DNA from: Spirogloea muscicola
Lineage: Eukaryota; Streptophyta; Zygnematophyceae; Spirogloeales; Spirogloeaceae
Assembly (NCBI GenBank): GCA_009602725.1
Contig: WELB01000149.1
Coordinates: 1 to 64,000, forward strand
Length of the DNA stretch: 64,000 nt
Direction of reading: 5' to 3'
Below are positions 23,169-34,514 of this stretch, in pieces (positions within the stretch are counted from its first letter, which is position 1; each line of letters begins with the position of its first letter). The notes under the pieces were generated by a model. The model was not told where the DNA came from and made no database searches. It was given only the letters and a program-made list of their open reading frames with translations. A program made the position numbers and the translations under genes.

Positions 23169-26100
23169 CTAAAACATGGACGGTAGCTTGCTCAGCGCGT
23201 CCTTGGCTCGCTCCAAGGCCATGGCAGCCGCTTCATTCGGAGAATGTCCCCTCTGCTTCATAAACTTCTTGAAGGTAGCCCGCACATATGCCTCAAAGGC
23301 GGCCTTCGCAAGACAGAGCAGTGCCGCTTCTTTGCCACCAGGCGTTGAGCTTGGCTCCGGAAGTACTGAGAGGTTGGCAGCAGTGGATGAAGTTGGCTGC
23401 ACTTCAGAGCTAGACACATCTGTTTCTTGAAGAGGAGGGGGTGGCGAATACGAGTTCTTCCAGGACGCAGTTCCCTGCGGGGACCCTGGACCCACTGGGA
23501 ACAGCTGAGGATATGCAGCTGCTGTCAAGCGGTCACCTTGAGTTTGTGAAGTACCGCTGGGGCTTGGCGTCTTAGTAAAAAGATCCAAGCAAGCCAGTTG
23601 GACAGCGGCAGTATTCGCATCCTGCACTTGATGGACAGTGAATCTGGCACCACGCCGTCTAATTGCTCAGGCTACAATATACAAAGGTGCTGCATCTGAG
23701 GATACGACCAGATTCAAGCAAGGGCATGTACCCAGTCTAGCAAGAAGACCCACTGGCTGTGCTTTGACAAGGGAAGAATGCAGATCTCAAGCTGCAGTAT
23801 CCGGGATGCCATTATCATGTATCTGTCGTCATTCATCATCACACTGTGGGCTGAAGGAATGAGCAACACCTGAAGATGCTGTATGCCTTCTGGTTGTACT
23901 CCAGTATGCGATAATAATATGTGACGCCTCGTGCGGTTGGAGTGGGCCCATTGCTCTGCTCATCCAGGAGGTGCCAGTGCCAGCCCACATCATCACTACC
24001 CTCCAGCACCCTGAAGGCAGACGAACATGTCTAAGAACGTCCACAACTTACATGGCAAATTCGGCTGTGCAAGATCGAGCAGATTAAGTCCAGGTGGATT
24101 ACTTCCTTATTTGGCTTGCTAACCTACGTATCTTCAAGGCATTGTTTTACTCGCAGTATTCGTGCTTGTGTAATAATCCAGCAAGGCCTACCATGATGAT
24201 GGATGTCGTTCTAGGCAATCTTGTGCAGCTGTGATGCTGTAGGCTACTACGCACGCTGCTGATTGAGACCTATAATAGATCCGGGCTTGCCCTTGTACAC
24301 ACAATTGCGAAACAGCACCCAAGCTTAGTCCATTGTCTGTGGCTTTGATGGAGAGGCTGAGATTAGAGACAAGAATAAGCAAGGTCTGTGCATTTGTGCA
24401 GGATCATATCATCAAGCTGGCGTCAACTTGCACAGCTTGTGAGCCAAATCTAAGAGGAGAAGCATTGTGGCCCACCTTTCCCGCCATCTGGTGCAAGCCA
24501 CTTGGTGAAGTGAGAGCCATCAAATGCGCACACAGCCTGACAGACGTGGTGCCTTATCAGAAAACATCTCTGACCTCTCCCGTATTGTCCAGATTTAATG
24601 CCAGAGTGGTTGGAGTATCAAGAGCTTTTGGGATATCCAACTTTCCTTGGAATATGCATTGACACCGGACCTATTGCAGAAAGGAAGAAATTCTTCACCA
24701 AGCAGAGACAAGCTTGGCAGTACATCAGAAATGTGCAAGGACATGTATTCATTGCATTGGTGCATTGTCTGTTTGGCTACATCTAGGAAATAGACTGATC
24801 GCTTACCAGCTCATTGGGGCTGTCCTCATTGCTGGCCTGAACCTGGCCTCCACAAAGTTTGTAAAATTTAGCAACTGACTTGATTTTCAGATGGCCTGCC
24901 AGGGTGTAAGTGTTTGTTGTATTCTTGTAGTAATTCAAGAGCACGTCTAACCATTCCATCGCCAGTGGCAGGCTTACTGCTGTCCTTATGCCGTCACCCC
25001 TGGCTCTCAACCAGACATCTTCCCTGGCTCTCGATAAGACCTCTGTAAGCCGAAAATATCCACTTCTGGTAGATCTGTTTGGTATAGTATATCAAGATCC
25101 AACACTTGCAGAATGCGAGGCACTCCTGGCCAGTTCAGCAGCAACATCCACTTTGAAGCTCCTCCACCAAGTTTAATCTCCCTCTTCCTGTACGGCTTCG
25201 ACTTCAGACAGAGTAGGAGCAGGCTTCGAAGACTCCACTGAGTTCTCGAAACTTTTGGGGATCCCTCGGGCTCAGACGTGTCAGGATTGCTAGCAAGCAG
25301 AAGCTCTGCCAGTCCGGTATAAATGCCTGCTACATGTTCATCCCTGGCTGGTTGCCACTCCCTGCAATCTGGATCTGCCGACAACGACGAATCTCTCTCT
25401 GATCCCTCTGGTTGACCTGGTGTTGCAACTGTTGCTCTTGAATTGGGATCTTGGCCAGTCTCACCTCGAGCAAGCCTCCACCGCAGTGTTCCTGTCTGCC
25501 TTCCAGGCAGGTCAATTTTCCCAGCTGGTGACATCAGCATTCCTGAAATCTGGGCTGCCTCCGACTTGTCGCGCTTGCTCAAACGAGCAAACTCAGGGAA
25601 AGAGAGGCCCATTTTACTTTCTTCTTGATAACGACGCAATAATTCCGTCAAGTCTGTTTCCGCAATATCCATCCGCCTGTGCAGCATCTGCACATGTCAC
25701 CACTCATAGATTTGCCTGCTGTGCAAATGCAGAGCTGGTAGGACTGACAAACTTGGTTCAATTGTTGACAGCCCAAGCTTGTAGACCTGCCTAGACGATC
25801 GTGCTTCAAGCTCAGTATCTTCGTGGACGCAAGTGTACCTCTTTCCAGTTCTTTGTGTAGCGCATGGATACATCGTACGGTCCGTACTTGGAGAAGCCAA
25901 TAACGTAGGTCAGCTTCTTACCCCACCTGCAAACGTAATGAAGCTGGACAAGTCTTTAACACAAATGAGGAGAAAGATTCTCATCTCAAGCTTGGGCAGC
26001 ATCAGCTGGTAAGAAGGTCCATGGCTAGGAGCCACAATGATAGATGCACCTTCAGCTTGAAAGCATTACCCAAGCATTCACAACTTACCCAGCCTCATAC

Positions 26101-29100
26101 AGAAGAGGTTGGTCAAAGACCGCTTCACAAGGGTCAAGGTGGACCCATCTGCGATAGAGAGGATGACTTTGGCTGAGAAACATTTACTCTATTTCAGATT
26201 CACTGAGATGATTAATAAAAAGGTCAGCACTCAAGGTGCAGTGACGTTGACCCAAGTGACACCAAAGTAATCCAGTATCCTGCATAGCACAAACCTTCCC
26301 CAACACTCCAAGTAGCATTCTACCCACACATGATCTGTCCAGTCAAATACCTGCAGAACAGATGATGATTGCAGCTGTGATAACGTGCAAATGAGAGCTA
26401 TATTAGTCGGTATATAATAAGCCATTGGGATATGCTCTGCTTGACGGGTTGCCCAATATCAGTGCATTGACTTGCTGCACTTACCAGCCGGGTGTCATAA
26501 TAAAGCGACCGACAGCACAGAGCAAAGCAACTGGCCCATTCTCCACCACGACCCTTCCTGCTTTCTAACAGCTACATGGGTACACAACAGCAACCAGACT
26601 TCATGAGCAGAGGTTGACTTTTGTGTCAGTGTTGCCAACAGAGTGGAACAGCAGTAAGTGGAGCTTCGCTACCAAGTACCAAACTGCAGATTGTTAACAA
26701 TGTTTGAGTAAAGGAGAGGGACACAATAACAGGAGACAGCATTCATAAGCATTTACATTCGAGCATGCCTCCGTATTTAGGCAATGTTTGAAACAATTGT
26801 ATTACTGTACCTCAGTAAAGAGTTTCACAATCATTTGCTAACCTTTGCTGCAGAGTTGTACCTGGGGAAGCGCATAGTAGTTCTGCAGACTACGCACCTA
26901 CACCCTCGATGATTGACAGGCATTTCAGAGAGGTGACCAATCTTGGAGGCTTGGTGCTCGTCTTTCAGCTTATAGGAAGTAATGAGATCCTATATAGACT
27001 ATTGCTTTCATCCCTCATTTAGACAACATTCTATCCTCGGATAGGCCGACCAGCGGCCCGGGAGGCAACATGCATCTTCGTATTGAATCTTGTTTCGGTC
27101 GTCCTCATTTCACGCAATAGTGCCAGCACCCTGGCTGCTCTGAAGATATTTCAAGCATTCAAAATACCAACCAGAAACATCTCATTGACCACTTATGCAG
27201 GTCAAAGTTCTTGCCTGTGCAGCTCAACCCGCACGCACCCACATCTCTGCTCGTCATCAGTAGGAGTCGTGTTTTGACGATGCTCTGAAGACACTCCACA
27301 CTTGTCGCATGACAGGGTGTCAACCCACCTGCCAGGTTGCGACAATGCATGTAACGTATTCCGACAAAGCAGGTCGTCTGAAGCGCATCTGCAGGCTGTG
27401 GTGTGCAGTGCTTACCTAAAGAAGGTGTGCTTAAACCAGAGCAGCAGCTGCTTGAGCAGCTCACAGCGGAGCTCGCTGTTTTCAGCCTTGAACGATTCGC
27501 CACTGCACTCTTCTCCTGTCCTCTGTTCATTGTGTATTCACGCTTTCAGACACATAAAGACGCTCTGTAAATGTAAGATTCTCGATGAGTACTCATTTGT
27601 ACTTGATTAAGATGTTCTGAAAGTAGTACTTCCTGACAACGACTTTCAGGTGTTTGGAACCAGGAACCTAACCTTGTAGAAGGCAACAGCTGCTTGCGCT
27701 TCAAGGATGTCATGTGGAATGATTGCCCTGGCCTTTTCTTGGATCCGAGGATCCTCATACTGCAGAGCAAGGGAGGGTGAAGGAAGAGGGGGAAGCCGTT
27801 GTTCAAGTAGAACAAGCAGGCCTGCTTCTGAGAAGCAAGCCAATGGTATGCTTATGGCCTTGCAACTTGAATACTCACATTCACCTGCTTGACATTGATG
27901 AGGTAATAAAGCACAAAATTCTGGAATCTAGTTTGCCGACTCGGGTCTATAATCTATTTGTCTGTAGATGCGGCCAGCGCTGCGTCCTCCTGAGCCTGTA
28001 TCAAACAACAGAAACCACGCAATATAATCATCACTTCATGTGTCGCGCTCGAAGGTGCAGAACAGTTAGCAACTGCTTTACAGACGTCATCTCAACCGTA
28101 CTTCGACATTGCAGTCCGTCCAAAGAGTCGTCATAGAGCTTGCGAAGGTAATGACGAAGAAGTATTTGTGTTAGTGGGAAAGTCAGAATCAGACTAGACT
28201 AGCAAGTTCTTCAGTCACTCATGGTGCCAACTGGCATAAAGCAAGCGGCTGAGAAGTCAATAGTCTAGAGCAGACTGCAAGGCAAGTGCAGGCAATCAGG
28301 CCAAATTGAGGGGTAGCAGAGACCTGCAGGTGTTGAGACTTTTCGTCTATCAAAGGTTTTGGTCGTTGATGTTGTACTTGATCAGAACGAGTAGTCTGTT
28401 GTCGTGAAGTCAGGCTTGTGCAGTCCATCAGCACATCGGTTGCATTGTGAAAGTCCAAGTTAGACAAATTCCTGTCGTGGCGGTGCCAATTGTGTCCAAG
28501 TCTGACGATCTGAAATGTTGACAGACTGCCACGTGAGTTGTGCATATCAAGGAATATAGGAAAGTGATTGAATGATGTTGGCTTTCAGGTCTCAGCCAGG
28601 TGTGTGCTATACATGGCATCAAGTCTATTTTCTGAGTTACAAGCTTCGCACGGACGAGTCTCAAAGATGAGCATACAACGTGGTCATCGGTGTCAAGGCA
28701 AAGCAAACAAGTGCAGCTTGTCGGTTACATCTAGCTACCTCCTGATCCAGGGGAGGTACTCCGGTCAAAGAGAATAGCTGGTACTGCAACACCTTTACAA
28801 GAGGAGGGAGGGGTCCGGAAAGGCAAGCAAGATACACAGGAAATCAACAGTATGAAGTCTCTGTTGTTGGAGCATTTTCAAAGTACGTCTACCTTTCGTC
28901 TTGTGCTCACCCGTGGGTACTAATGTCATCTTAGGTACCTTAGATTAGGTCTCCGTATTATGTAGCATTGTTTAGTCTGCACTCGACTCTGCCTGAACAA
29001 TGTATTGGCTTGAATTGGCCTCCCTTTCAATTCATGCGCCCCGCGCGCCTTCTCTCTCTCTCTCTCTCTCTCTCTTCTCTTCTCTCTCTCTCTCTCTCTC

Positions 29101-29407
29101 ACATGCGAGAGACCAAATCAGCTTTGTCTCAACTTCCGCAGGCGAGAAGCGCTCTTTCGGTGGCTGAGAATGGCCAGCCAAAAGAAGCGAGCACCAGCAG
29201 ACGGGGCTCAGCAGAGCAAGAGCATATCAGCAATCGCGACAGTCAGGAAGACACCTGTACAAAAGCTACCCAGGCAGCTTGTTCAAAGGAGGATGGTGAG
29301 CGTTGTGCTGCATAGCTGGCCTGCCTTACCTCCACGCTCTCCTCGTCGTCGCACTCCAACTCGAATCGGGTGTAGTTGAATATGACGACAAGCTTCCGTA
29401 GAACCAT
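23169..29407 (-). pseudogene. PNGase copy A: paralogue with catalytic Cys replaced by Gly
   Basis: Seen: the same exon order as PNGase-C, from ATG 29,405-29,407 (MVLRKL, ECDDEESVE) through [14 protein letters not shown], the zinc Cys pairs, [19 protein letters not shown], the His-Leu-Asp segment, [16 protein letters not shown] and the C-terminal extension ending at 23,169. The catalytic Cys codon is GGT (26,545-26,547), while the triad His and Asp are kept. An in-frame TAG (27,954-27,956) and a frame break near 25,010-25,060 also occur. A LINE end sits in its first intron. Inferred: a catalytically dead paralogue or pseudogene; splicing around the TAG exon cannot be excluded. It is closer to B than to C. 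Confidence 0.85.
28885..29101 (+). mobile_element. LINE family C 3' end inside intron 1 of PNGase-A, with (TC)n tail
   Basis: Absent from the same intron of PNGase-B. It reads a VLTRGY-like end, then GAATTGGCCTCCCTTTCAAT, the GCGCGCCTTC motif and a (TC)n run at about 29,051-29,100. It is antisense to the host gene. Confidence 0.7.
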
Positions 29408-29531
29408 CTCTGACCATCTGAGGGAGCTCAGCTGCCAGAGCTGGCCCGCAACTGCCGATCAGCGACCGCGCGGCTCGTCACCGAAAACCCCGCCAGCAAT
29501 TTCCGGGGCCCGCCTGGAGCTCCGGGGGCGA

Positions 29532-29566
<35 letters not shown>

Positions 29567-29642
29567 TGCAGGCCTGGCGACGGCGCTTGATCGCCGCCGT
29601 TCGACGTCGCTGCAGTGTGCCCGCCCGCCCGCCAACTCGGCG
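29408..29642. promoter_or_regulatory. PNGase-A 5' flank with GGC tract
   Basis: GC-rich flank with a (GGC)n run near 29,530-29,570. It is shared with the flank of copy B (45,012-45,262) up to CCCGCCCGCCAACTCGGC, which marks the right edge of the duplicated block. No TATA box seen. Confidence 0.5.
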
Positions 29643-29689
29643 GTTGACAGTAATTTGGCTGCGGCCTCCGGCTTCCGTTAGGGCGCCGT

Positions 29690-30120
29690 CCATCCGCCTG
29701 CTGGAGAAGTGGCTCTCCCAATGAGGGCAAGGGCTATGCTCCTGGAAGTATGTCCCCTGGCCAGAGCCAGAGGCAGCAGCAAGGGCTCGGCCAGCACGCA
29801 GGTGCAGCGCACGGGCCATGGACCTCTGCAGCGAGACGGCCAGGCGCATGCGATACACCTGGGCACAGCCCTTGCTGCTGCCTCTGGCTCTGGCCAGGGG
29901 ACATACTTCCAGGAGCATAGCCTCTCCGACCTGCGCCTGCTTAGCAGGGGTTACTGAGTGGTTAGTAGCTGCTTTGTTTTTTCTTGTGTGCTTGTCATTT
30001 CTGCTGCTTCGCCTTAGGGCTTCGCCTGGCTTCCCCCCCCCTCTTCTTGTACTCTGTTCATTCTTTTTTGGGCTGGCTGTTCCAGCCCATATTCTCAATG
30101 GGCGAGCCCTTCTTCGAAAA
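29690..30120 (+). mobile_element. LINE family B 3' end with inverted 5' piece
   Basis: The plus-strand part encodes LAAASGSGQGTYFQEH ... LRLLSRGY then TGA (29,868-29,957), followed by tail B (GGGCTGGCTGTTCCAGCCC and GGGCGAGCCC near 30,070-30,110). The preceding 29,734-29,860 is the same coding region in reverse, with 54-bp arms (29,734-29,787 and 29,867-29,920) that match as an inverted repeat. This resembles a 5' inversion from twin priming. Confidence 0.65.
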
Positions 30121-30169
30121 GCCAGCCCGCCTGCTAGCAAGAAGAAAGAGCTATTCAGATTTGCATCTA

Positions 30170-31134
30170 CTGACTAGAAGAAAGGGCTCGCCCATAGAGA
30201 AGAGTGGCTGGCAAAGCCAGCCCAAAAAGAATGGACAATATCCCAAGCCAAAGAAAGAGGAGCCGGAAACGAACTACACTACAGTCCATGCCTTTGGACT
30301 AGGACAAAGACATCAGCCAGAGGACGCTCAGTAATCTCTAGTCAGGAGATGCAAGTCTGAGTAGCTAGCCGGGGGAAAGACATCGCCCTGACGGAAGCCG
30401 GAGGCCGCCGCCAAAGCTCTGCCTGCGCGCAAGTGGACCGCGAACGCAAGTGACCGCTGAAGCGAGACGGCCAACCGCATGCGGAAGACCTTCGCAAGGG
30501 ACCCGGCGACATTGAAGCCGGGCTGCTCGCCCTGCTGCCCGTGGCGGCGGGCCGCGGCCTGCTGCGCCAGGCGGTGAAGCAAGTCGAGCCACTTTGCGCC
30601 GAAGGCCCCGTGTACGTTGACTGCAAGGGGAACAAAGTCGTCGCCCATCGGGTGGTCTGCGTATTTACGTTCCTTGGCGTCCGCCGCTTGGCGGATTGCG
30701 TAGTTCGCCTCCTCCGACGATCGCTTGGCGCTGCCGGAGACAACGCAGTCAGTCGTGATCACATCGGCGATGAGCCGAGGCCCCCCGCCGAGCGCGCTGG
30801 CGACGAGATCGGCCCGCCGGGTGTGGACGCGGCCATCCGACCGAGCGATCGGAGGCATGATGCTGGTACTTTCGAGCGCCACCGAGTAACCGGCCTCGAC
30901 GCAGATTCCATACATGGCGTTCCGCAGCAAGTCGTGTGTTCCTGTCTGCTCCCCGCCCCGTGCGCACCTGAGCATGTGAGCTGCCAGCGATGCCGCGTCT
31001 GAACCGCGCTCCCCGCATTCACGCTGCTGTACTCCAGTGAGGCAGGGTGGGTGGAGGCCGAGGAGGCGGTGCACCGCCGTACGGAAGGCGGCATCGGGCA
31101 TTCGCAGCGCATCATGGATCGGCAGGGCAGACAA
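30170..31134 (-). mobile_element. LINE family B: zinc motif plus restriction-like endonuclease region, 268 codons open
   Basis: Open minus-strand frame 30,328-31,134. In order: LLGLHPPCLTGVQQRECGE; HMLRC (zinc motif, Cys-x-x-x then His-x3-Cys); THDLLR; RRADLVASALGGGPRLIADV, an R..D...(about 15)..D-V pattern as in PD-(D/E)xK restriction-like endonucleases; KERKYADHP; VNVHGAFGAKWLDLL; MRLAVSLQRSLAFAVHLRAG; ending LLTRDY. Tail B follows to about 30,170. Known: early-branching LINEs (R2/CRE/NeSL groups, and Dualen in Chlamydomonas) carry such an endonuclease after the reverse transcriptase. No reverse transcriptase is present here, so it is a 5'-truncated copy. Confidence 0.7.
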
Positions 31135-31139
31135 CCAAG

Positions 31140-31625
31140 CTGCCGCCCCAGGTGAGGATGCCGAGTGAGCAACAGCAGGTCAGAATAGCTCGATGCGGGG
31201 AAGGGGGCGCTCCGCCGAGACCCGGAGGTGGCGGCCAGAGCGCGTCCTGCGTGCGTGTGGACTGCGAGGGTAAGGGAACGTTGGGAACGATATTGCCAGG
31301 CGCATCCGAAAGACTTGGGCGAGCGACCCGGCGGCGTTGAAGCCGGGCAGCGCCCCAGGCAGACCCGACCTCCGGTCAATAGCTTGACGGGCAAGCCGCT
31401 GGAGGAGATCCAGCCAGCGGCTGCCGAACGCCCCGTGGACGTCGATTGCCAAGGCCGCGAACTCGTTGCCAACCCGGTGGTCAGCGTATTTGCGCTCTTT
31501 TCCCCGGGCCCGCCAGGCCTACCGCATGCCCTGCACGCGACGCCGACCTGGTGGGGTTGCCGGAGTCGAAGCAGTCTGTTGTCACGACGTCGGCGATGAT
31601 GCGGGAGCCGCCGCCGGGCGGGATA
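31140..31625 (-). mobile_element. Second family B LINE fragment abutting the first
   Basis: Minus-strand segment with KYADHRVGNEFA-like and MAIDVHGAFGSRWLDLL blocks (31,180-31,452) and degraded frames on either side. Its end lies next to the 5' break of the preceding element. Confidence 0.6.
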
Positions 31626-31845
31626 GAAAGAAAGAAGTGGCACTCCCAATGGGGGCAAGGGCTGCGAAAAGCCAGCCCAAAAAGAATTCACAAAGGTTCA
31701 GAAAAGGAAAGGGCTCGCCCATTGAGGATAGGGGCTGGACAAGCCAGCCCAAAAAAGAATGAACAAAGAACGAGAAGGGGGCCAGAGGAAGCCAGAGGAA
31801 GCGCTAAGAAACCAAAGCACACAAAGAAAGAAAGCAGCTACAAAT
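31626..31845 (-). repeat. Two LINE tails in tandem, minus strand
   Basis: An AATGGGGGCAAGG/CAGCCC tail (31,630-31,700) joined to a tail B (31,705-31,810, GCTCGCCCATTGAGGATAGG). Confidence 0.7.
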
Positions 31846-32390
31846 CACTCAGTAACCCCTGCTAAGCAGCCGCAAATCAGAGAGGCTAGGGTCCTGGAAG
31901 TGGGTCCCCTGGAGGGGCCTAAGAGCGGGCCTAAGAGCGGTGAGCAGCTAGCTACAAAGGGGCCTGAAGGGGGATAGCGACCAGGTCGGCGCGTCGGGTG
32001 TGGGGCAGGCCGTCCGCGCCCCGCTGGATTGGCATTACTGTGGAGTTTTCCACCGCCACCTTGAAGCCCGCCTCGATGAACACCCCCCCCCTGCATACCA
32101 TCGCGCAGAAGATCATGGGAAGCGGTCCGCTCGCCCCCGTGTGCGCAACGGAGCATGTGCGCGGCCAGCTCCGCAGGGTCGGCGTGCCGGGCACCGCACT
32201 CGCACTGTGTGACAGGGAGGAGTCCCAAGAGCCGCTGTACCGCCGTCCTGAAGACCTCATCGGGCATGGTAAGTGCTGCGTAGAGTGGGAGCGCTTGGAG
32301 CCACGCCGCCGCCCCAGCGGAAGAGGCGGAAAGAAGCCGAGCACGCCCGCGAACGTCAGACTAGAGGTAAGTGAGAGTCCCCTTGCTGCC
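31845..32390 (-). mobile_element. Family B LINE fragment with zinc motif
   Basis: Frames read RTAVQRLLGLLPVTQCECGA, AAHMLRCAHGGE and SHDLLR, the same zinc region as at 30.9 kb, followed by degraded endonuclease sequence. It ends in a LINE 3' UTR on the low-coordinate side. Confidence 0.6.
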
Positions 32391-32689
32391 GTCTTAGCAC
32401 TTAGTACCTTGCTTTCTGCGCGATCCGGCTCCTTCAGACCTTGTCCATTTCTTTGAGCTGGCCTCTTACAGCCACCAGTCGCGCTTTCTCTGATTTGAAG
32501 AGAAAGTGGCTCTCCCCAAGCGCGGCCTGCCCGCCTGTGTACTGCGTGATGAGCCACAGAGCATTGGGAGGAGACAGACAGCCGCAAGGGGGCGAGGGCT
32601 GTGGAAAAAGAGATAAGAAAAGCGCCCGAAAAATAATGACAAGGTCCGAAGGGGCCGGAAAGCGCTAAGGACATAGTCAAGCAATCCGT

Positions 32690-32935
32690 CCCATTCCGCC
32701 GCAGTGGCCTGTGCATCATTGCCGACGTGATCACCACAGATGTGATTGACCGCTCCGATTCTGGGCTCTCTGCTTCGAAGGCTGGGCATGCAGCAGCCAA
32801 CGCCGCTCGTGGGAAAACTTTCGCGGCCATGCCCGGCCAAGTACGCGGACTACTCGGAAGGGAACGAGTTTGTTACACTGTCTATCGATGTGCACGGGCT
32901 TTCGGATCTCAGTAGCTCGACCAGTTGAACCGGCT
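32690..32935 (+). mobile_element. LINE fragment, endonuclease core
   Basis: Plus-strand IIADVITTDVIDRS, then KYADYSEGNEFV and IDVHG in shifted frames. A close relative lies at 46,310-46,720. Preceded by minus-strand tail scraps at 32,580-32,670. Confidence 0.6.
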
Positions 32936-33670
32936 TGCGCGCCACGCTGGCTGTAGCTTCGGTCCCTAACAGGCAGGTTAGAGCCGAATGCGTCCTCTTT
33001 GAGATTGAGTGCTTGGAAATTTGGGACAACCACCCGCCACGGGGAAGCACTCCGACACAGCCGAAGACTTGCCCTATGGCGCTGCCGCTAGGCAGCAGCC
33101 CCACCTCCCTGGGCACCCGCTGCATCCTTGCCTCTAGCGGGACGCCGCCAAGGTCTTCATAACGAGCCGGCAACGAGCCGCGGGGTAGTGGTCTACAGCA
33201 GCAGGCAGCAGCAGGGCTGCGCCTCTCAGACTTCACTGAGTCCCCGACCTCCGGTCGAGTCTCTTTACACTCCGTCGTCTGGTGCTTCTGCGTGCCACCT
33301 CCCCTCCAGGGTGCAGGGGGTCGCTCCACGGCTTGCCCACGAGCATGTTTGACGAGGGAAGCATGAGCTGTCTCCAGCAGGCGCCATGGCGCCGAGCATG
33401 GCCGCGGCAAAGCATGCCGCCAAGCATGGCCGAGACCGGGCATGGCCGAGCATGGCCGCGACCGAACATGCCGCCGGGGAAGTCCGGGCCCACGCATGCC
33501 GCTGAGCATGTCTGGGCCGAGCATGACGGGAGCATGCGAGGCCACCGGGACGAGCCTGGAGGGAATGTCAACAGCAAGAGTGCCAGGGCGGTTCGTGCCG
33601 TTCGGCACGGGGCTAACGACCAAAAGACCTTGGTAAGTTCTGGGGAACTTGCCCACAACTAGTGGCACCC
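32935..33670. repeat. Low-complexity stretch with GCATGGCCG minisatellite
   Basis: Irregular repeats of GCATGGCCG/GCATGCCGC at about 33,385-33,540. Open frames across it on both strands reflect composition. No gene recognised in the remainder. Confidence 0.55.
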
Positions 33671-33671
33671 C

Positions 33672-34510
33672 ATGTAAGCGCTATCAAAACTGTTTGGCGC
33701 TCACAAGCCTGGGAACGCTACAGTGCCTGAATATATCCCAGCCTCCAGCTTGGCAATTGCCGCTGGGTTGCAAGATGTCATACAAAGGGGCTAGCAACTG
33801 CCGCGGTTTGGCACCTCCGAATGCTCTGGCTTGCTCCGCAGTAGTGTTGTCGCAAATGTTTGAAGGCATTCTTAGCTCCTTCCTCCTGCACCTTGTACTT
33901 TTCTTCCTGGGATGGCAGAAGAGCCCACAAACTGCAACGTGCTGCCTCTGGAGGGTCCGAACCTGCAGTCGGCATACAGTGGTCTCATGTACCTCCTGTC
34001 AGCATCTCTTACTACACAATACCCTTGCTCACTATACTGAACTGGCTCCTCCGAGTCAGTATGGCGGAAAATGACGTCCTTCCAAATTTGACGGCACTCT
34101 TGTTGCTTAGCTTACTGAATAATGCTGAGCACATATCAGCTGCTATTGGTGCTCAAGCTCTTCCCCGTCATTGGCCCAGTACTCCAGAGCTTCAATCAAG
34201 GGAAATGTACCAGTACCCTTACTCAATAATTACTCTGGGCCCCTCTGGGTGCCAGCAGCTGACTGACGGGCCACGAGTTGCTGTGCCAGACCTGCACGCT
34301 TGATTGCCTTCATATTGCTCAATGTAGGCGCTCAATGTGCAGCTTCTGAAGCGTAAGGATGAAGCAGCGGTTACAATGCAATCCTTTCTTGGGCCTGCTT
34401 GCCGGCTTCTTCACCTGTGTCATGTAGCTCTTGTTGATCCTTATTCACTACTGCCTCCACTACCGTGAAGGTATCTGCAAGATCAACCCCTGGCGGCAGG
34501 TCTTGTAAAA
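33672..34510. repeat. Repeat X, copy 3
   Basis: Third X copy; left edge of the second duplicated block (33.7-45.3 kb). Its minus strand keeps ADTFTVVEAVVNKDQQELHD in frame. Confidence 0.6.
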
Positions 34511-34514
34511 TCTT

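Noticed and set aside
27950-27960. In-frame TAG in PNGase-A as a sign of a variant genetic code (TAG = Gln)
   Set aside because: The intact PNGase-C has no internal TAG and ends in TAG; other genes end in TGA. A simple pseudogene stop is enough.
32850-33668. A 272-codon minus-strand frame
   Set aside because: Mixes LINE debris with the GCATGGCCG repeat; no family features and no splice context.
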